Of a DNA stretch of 8,635 nt, positions 6,222 to 8,635 are shown one piece after another. Location of the stretch: assembly GCA_030834045.1 (NCBI GenBank), contig JAURFZ010000053.1:1-8635 (forward strand), read 5' to 3'. The first letter of the stretch is position 1. Each line of letters starts with the position of its first letter. The position numbers and the translations under genes are program-made. This stretch comes from Burkholderiales bacterium. GTDB taxonomy: Bacteria; Pseudomonadota; Gammaproteobacteria; Burkholderiales; Burkholderiaceae_A. The notes beneath the pieces are model-generated. The model made no database searches. It was not told the DNA's origin and worked only from the letters and a program-made list of their open reading frames with translations.

Positions 6222-6416
6222 AAGTCCTTCCTTGGATAGTGTTTGTTAGCAATAAAAGTTGCCTGTTTGAAAGCCGCCGTTTGGGCACTTAATCCAAGAA
6301 AAAACCAAATAACGCATTTAGTCTTAAATTGTGCGCAACAGCAAAATCTCAAAAAAGCAAATTGATGATAGCTAGTTTTTACCCTTAGAAAGACGCTAAC
6401 TTCTTTTATTTTTTTA
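6222..6416. other. AT-rich intergenic region upstream of the lipoprotein gene
   Basis: These 195 bp lie between two leftward genes and are markedly AT-rich, with T-runs at 6402-6416. They should hold the promoter of the small lipoprotein gene. A weak leftward sigma70-like pair is TTGAGA (minus strand, 6352-6347) with ATTTAA 17 nt further on (6329-6324), which would leave a leader of about 95-100 nt. This is not strong evidence. I saw no convincing hairpin-plus-T-tract terminator for roxA, only a weak five-pair AAAGA/TCTTT stem, and no small reading frame with a ribosome-binding site. Confidence 0.5.
6225..6233 (-). promoter_or_regulatory. Strong ribosome-binding site of the small lipoprotein gene
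   Basis: On the minus strand AAGGAAGGA precedes ATG 6221 by 3 nt, with the AAGGA portion at about 8 nt. It is the clearest Shine-Dalgarno in the window. It settles the start codon and hints at high expression, as for many small abundant lipoproteins. Confidence 0.75.
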
Positions 6417-7631
6417 TTAAATTACAATAAATTCAGCCAAATACATTTTATAAAATATTTCTAGAATTAAAGGATTTAAGGCTATTGCATTGCAATATTT
6501 TGAGTCAAGCCGGCGTTGCTCGGCCAAGACCTCAAGGTATTCGGCGGTCTTTGATTCAAGGGCTTTGGGCAGGGTCGAAAGCGACATTATTTCGCCGTTC
6601 ATTGCGATACGTCTGCCTGCAATAAGAATGCGGCTCCCAAGCCGAAGCTGAATCTCACAGCCTTTTTGCAGATCGGCTCTAAAGCGAGCCAAGGTTTTTG
6701 CGTTGGAGTGGGGTGGATTGAAATAGACCGAACTGGCCGGTTCGGACAGGCTGGCCACCACCTGGTTTTCCACCTGTTGACGCGTGGGAAGGCATGCCAT
6801 GACCTGATCGGTCATGGTCTTTAAAAGCCTGGCTGGAATTCGGCTGGGCCTGTCGGTGGCCTTAAGCCAGGGGTCCTTCCAAGGACTGTCGGATAGGCCG
6901 CCAAGGTGCGCCATGAAGCTCTGATCGGCGATCTCAAGCCGATTGGCAGCCCGGAAACCAACCGAGTAGGTGATGCAGTTCGTGCCTTGGGCCGTTCCAC
7001 GGTGAGCAACGCCGGGAGGAAGGTACAGAAGGTCGCCGGGATGCATGTCGTAGATTGCCTCAGGCTTAAGGCGTTTGAGTATTTTTAAGTCAAGGCCGTC
7101 TTGAATATCGGGCTGAAATGTTTCAGCCACCTCCCAGCGTCGACAGCCATAGGCCTGAATGAGAAAGACATCGTAGGAATCCACATGGGCCCCAATGCCC
7201 CCTTGGTCAGAGGCAAGGCTTACCATCAGGTCGTCAAGCCGGCAGCTGGGCACGAAGCGGAAGGTGTCCAGGAAGGCCTCTGAGGCAGGCCATACGGCAT
7301 TGGTCTGCTGAACCAAAACTGTCCAGCCGGGCGACTTAAGGCTTGGCAGCTGCCGGCGCCGAAACGGGCCATGGCGCAGCTCGTAGCTCGCGTTTACAAA
7401 GCGTGAAGGTAACCTCTCATCGGCTGACAGCGCAAAGACATCGCCCTTATTAATTGGACGACTGCCTTTTGCTGGCATCTGCCAACTGGGGAAGGCTCCC
7501 CGAACAACCAAGGGCCTCTTCTGCCAGTGTTCGTGCATGAAGCGCTCGGGTGTGAGCCCGCCCAGGCATTGAAGGGCTGTTTTACTGAAAGAGGCCAAGC
7601 TGCGGGGCACCGTAGTCTTTTTCTTGATCAT
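6417..7631 (-). CDS. roxA: JmjC/cupin ribosomal oxygenase, RoxA (YcfD) family
   Basis: A 404-residue Fe(II)/2-oxoglutarate-dependent oxygenase. E. coli RoxA (YcfD) hydroxylates an arginine of ribosomal protein uL16; the same target is inferred here. The N-terminal LGGLTPERFMHEHWQKRPLV is the family opening. The iron triad is H149 and D151 in IGAHVDSYDVF and H210 in PPGVAHRG, preceded by PGDLLYLPPG. The C-terminal part should form the dimerisation and winged-helix regions, ending in EIFYKMYLAEFIVI. The frame is open to a GTG at 7679, but I prefer ATG 7631: family homology begins about 20 residues inside it, and the longer start only adds residues encoded within mutS. GTG 7610 is another option; none has a good ribosome-binding site. 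The start lies inside mutS (50-bp overlap), so coupled translation is likely. The last ~80 bp are unusually AT-rich. Confidence 0.88.
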   Translation of the reverse strand: MIKKKTTVPRSLASFSKTALQCLGGLTPERFMHEHWQKRPLVVRGAFPSWQMPAKGSRPINKGDVFALSADERLPSRFVNASYELRHGPFRRRQLPSLKSPGWTVLVQQTNAVWPASEAFLDTFRFVPSCRLDDLMVSLASDQGGIGAHVDSYDVFLIQAYGCRRWEVAETFQPDIQDGLDLKILKRLKPEAIYDMHPGDLLYLPPGVAHRGTAQGTNCITYSVGFRAANRLEIADQSFMAHLGGLSDSPWKDPWLKATDRPSRIPARLLKTMTDQVMACLPTRQQVENQVVASLSEPASSVYFNPPHSNAKTLARFRADLQKGCEIQLRLGSRILIAGRRIAMNGEIMSLSTLPKALESKTAEYLEVLAEQRRLDSKYCNAIALNPLILEIFYKMYLAEFIVI

Positions 7632-8635
7632 GGGGAGCCTGAGTTGCAGCGGCCTTTCGTAATACTGTTGTCTTACCACCGGAGGCTGGTGTGTTGTGCT
7701 CTTCCTTCGCAGCGAGTGTCCTTACAAGGCTTTGGGGCTGGAACATGGCCTGCGCGGCGACTGCGTTTTGAATGACATCGGCAGAAAGTCCTGCAAGCTG
7801 CGCAACCTGAAGCCCAAAGCTTTTACTTGCTGGCCCGGGCTGAATTTGGTGAAGAAAGACAAGCTGATCGTTGTGTTCAACCGCGGAGACATGAAGGTTA
7901 ACAACCTCAGGCCGTTCATTGGCCAAGGCGGTCAGTTCAAAATAATGGGTTGCAAAAAGACAGAGGCAGGCGTTTGTTTTGGCTAGCTCCTCGGCAATCG
8001 CCCAGGCGAGCGCAAGCCCATCGGAGGTGGAGGTGCCGCGGCCAATTTCATCCATAAGAACCAGGCTCTTCGGGCCAGCACGGTTCAATATTACGGCGGC
8101 CTCTGTCATTTCCACCATAAATGTCGAACGCCCCCCGGCCAGATCGTCGGCCGCACCAATACGCGTAAAGATTCGGTCAATGCCCCCAATACGGGCCTGA
8201 CGTGCAGGTAAAGCTGCCCCGATACGGGCAAGAATGACCAACAGGGCAGTCTGCCGCATGAAGGTGGACTTGCCCCCCATGTTTGGTCCTGTAATAACAA
8301 AGAGTCGCTGCGCCGTGTTCATTCGAATGGAATTTGGCGTGTAGTCTGTAAGTCCCGTGGCAAGAATGGGGTGGCGGCCATCGAGAATTTCAATTTCAGC
8401 ATCGTTGGACAAGGCGGGCATCTGCCAGTGATCGTTGGTCACGAAGCTTGCGAGTGATTGAAGGACGTCAATCTGCGCCAAGGCTTCGGCCGCGGCCTGA
8501 AGCGGTCGCATCGTGGGCTGAAGCCACTCAAGCAGCTCGTCATAGAGCTCGCGCTCGCGCGCTAAAGCGCGCTCCTGTGCGCTCAGTGCCTTTTCTTCAA
8601 AGGCTTTGAGCTCTGGCGTAATAAATCGCTCAGCA
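7582..8635 (-). CDS. mutS: DNA mismatch repair protein MutS, C-terminal ATPase part (partial)
   Basis: The last 350 codons of mutS; the 5' part (mismatch-binding, connector and most core domains) lies beyond base 8635. The fragment opens with AERFITPELKAFEEKAL, part of the clamp/lever region, and runs without a stop from the window edge. ATPase motifs: Walker A GPNMGGKS (8266-8289), the IFTRIGAADDLAGGRSTFMVEM signature in two parts (IFTRIGAADDL, then GGRSTFMVEM), Walker B LVLMDE followed by the GRGTSTSDG segment, and ATHYFEL. MutS recognises mispairs as a dimer and recruits MutL. The C-terminal QLGLF (7588-7602) matches the beta-clamp-binding consensus. The protein then stops one residue later, without the HPALxxL / LTPRxALxxLYxLK-type tail seen in E. 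coli and many other MutS proteins, and roxA begins within its 3' end. Confidence 0.96.
   Translation of the reverse strand, partial: AERFITPELKAFEEKALSAQERALARERELYDELLEWLQPTMRPLQAAAEALAQIDVLQSLASFVTNDHWQMPALSNDAEIEILDGRHPILATGLTDYTPNSIRMNTAQRLFVITGPNMGGKSTFMRQTALLVILARIGAALPARQARIGGIDRIFTRIGAADDLAGGRSTFMVEMTEAAVILNRAGPKSLVLMDEIGRGTSTSDGLALAWAIAEELAKTNACLCLFATHYFELTALANERPEVVNLHVSAVEHNDQLVFLHQIQPGPASKSFGLQVAQLAGLSADVIQNAVAAQAMFQPQSLVRTLAAKEEHNTPASGGKTTVLRKAAATQAPHDQEKDYGAPQLGLFQ

Noticed and set aside
5885..6352. Leftward 155-residue frame rich in Leu/Pro/Ser
   Set aside because: It is another reading of the repetitive lipoprotein gene and reads through the terminator; no start signal or domain, whereas the 5988-6221 frame has a signal peptide and ribosome-binding site.
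6417..6500. Frameshift at the 3' end of roxA
   Set aside because: The AT-rich tail looked suspicious, but the encoded EIFYKMYLAEFIVI fits the usual aromatic/hydrophobic end of the winged-helix part, so a frameshift is not needed; only the composition is kept as a finding.
1..8635. An undescribed defence, mobile or secretion system
   Set aside because: Every sizeable frame belongs to a recognisable housekeeping family or is a small lipoprotein; no nuclease-helicase pairs, transposase, repeat-spacer array, or attachment site was seen.

Overview
This is an ordinary, densely packed chromosomal window. It looks like a betaproteobacterium, most probably of the order Burkholderiales. Three things point there: the gene run trpH/rnm-trpS-dapA-bamC-metallo-beta-lactamase with mutS and a JmjC cupin gene nearby, the long (about 400-residue) TrpRS, and the eno-ftsB pair. 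Base composition is moderately GC-rich, except for an AT-rich patch around 6222-6500. The genus cannot be fixed from the sequence alone. I saw no tRNA or rRNA genes, CRISPR array, insertion sequence, phage gene or toxin-antitoxin pair.

Layout: (1) 1-462, plus strand: the 3' end of enolase, then the divisome gene ftsB. (2) 419-970, minus strand: a gamma-class carbonic anhydrase-like protein whose 3' end overlaps the 3' end of ftsB by 44 bp. (3) 971-1017: a short divergent intergenic region. (4) 1018-5931, plus strand: a tightly spaced cluster of the PHP phosphoesterase/RNase AM, tryptophanyl-tRNA synthetase, dihydrodipicolinate synthase, the outer-membrane assembly lipoprotein BamC, and a YycJ-like metallo-beta-lactamase-fold hydrolase. 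Gaps are -4 to +30 nt, so one operon is plausible. (5) 5930-5969: a hairpin terminator at the meeting point of the two strands. (6) 5988-6221, minus strand: a very small Ala/Pro-rich lipoprotein. (7) 6222-6416: an AT-rich intergenic stretch. (8) 6417-8635, minus strand: a RoxA-type ribosomal oxygenase and, upstream of it and overlapping it, the 3' part of mutS, which runs off the window.

The genes are housekeeping ones: glycolysis, cell division, RNA processing, translation, lysine and peptidoglycan precursor synthesis, outer-membrane biogenesis, ribosome modification and mismatch repair. I found no convincing undescribed multi-gene system. The points most worth a second look are a four-cysteine motif in TrpRS that nearly matches the known [4Fe-4S] TrpRS signature, a MutS that stops right after its beta-clamp-binding motif and so lacks the usual C-terminal tetramerisation segment, and the small repetitive lipoprotein.
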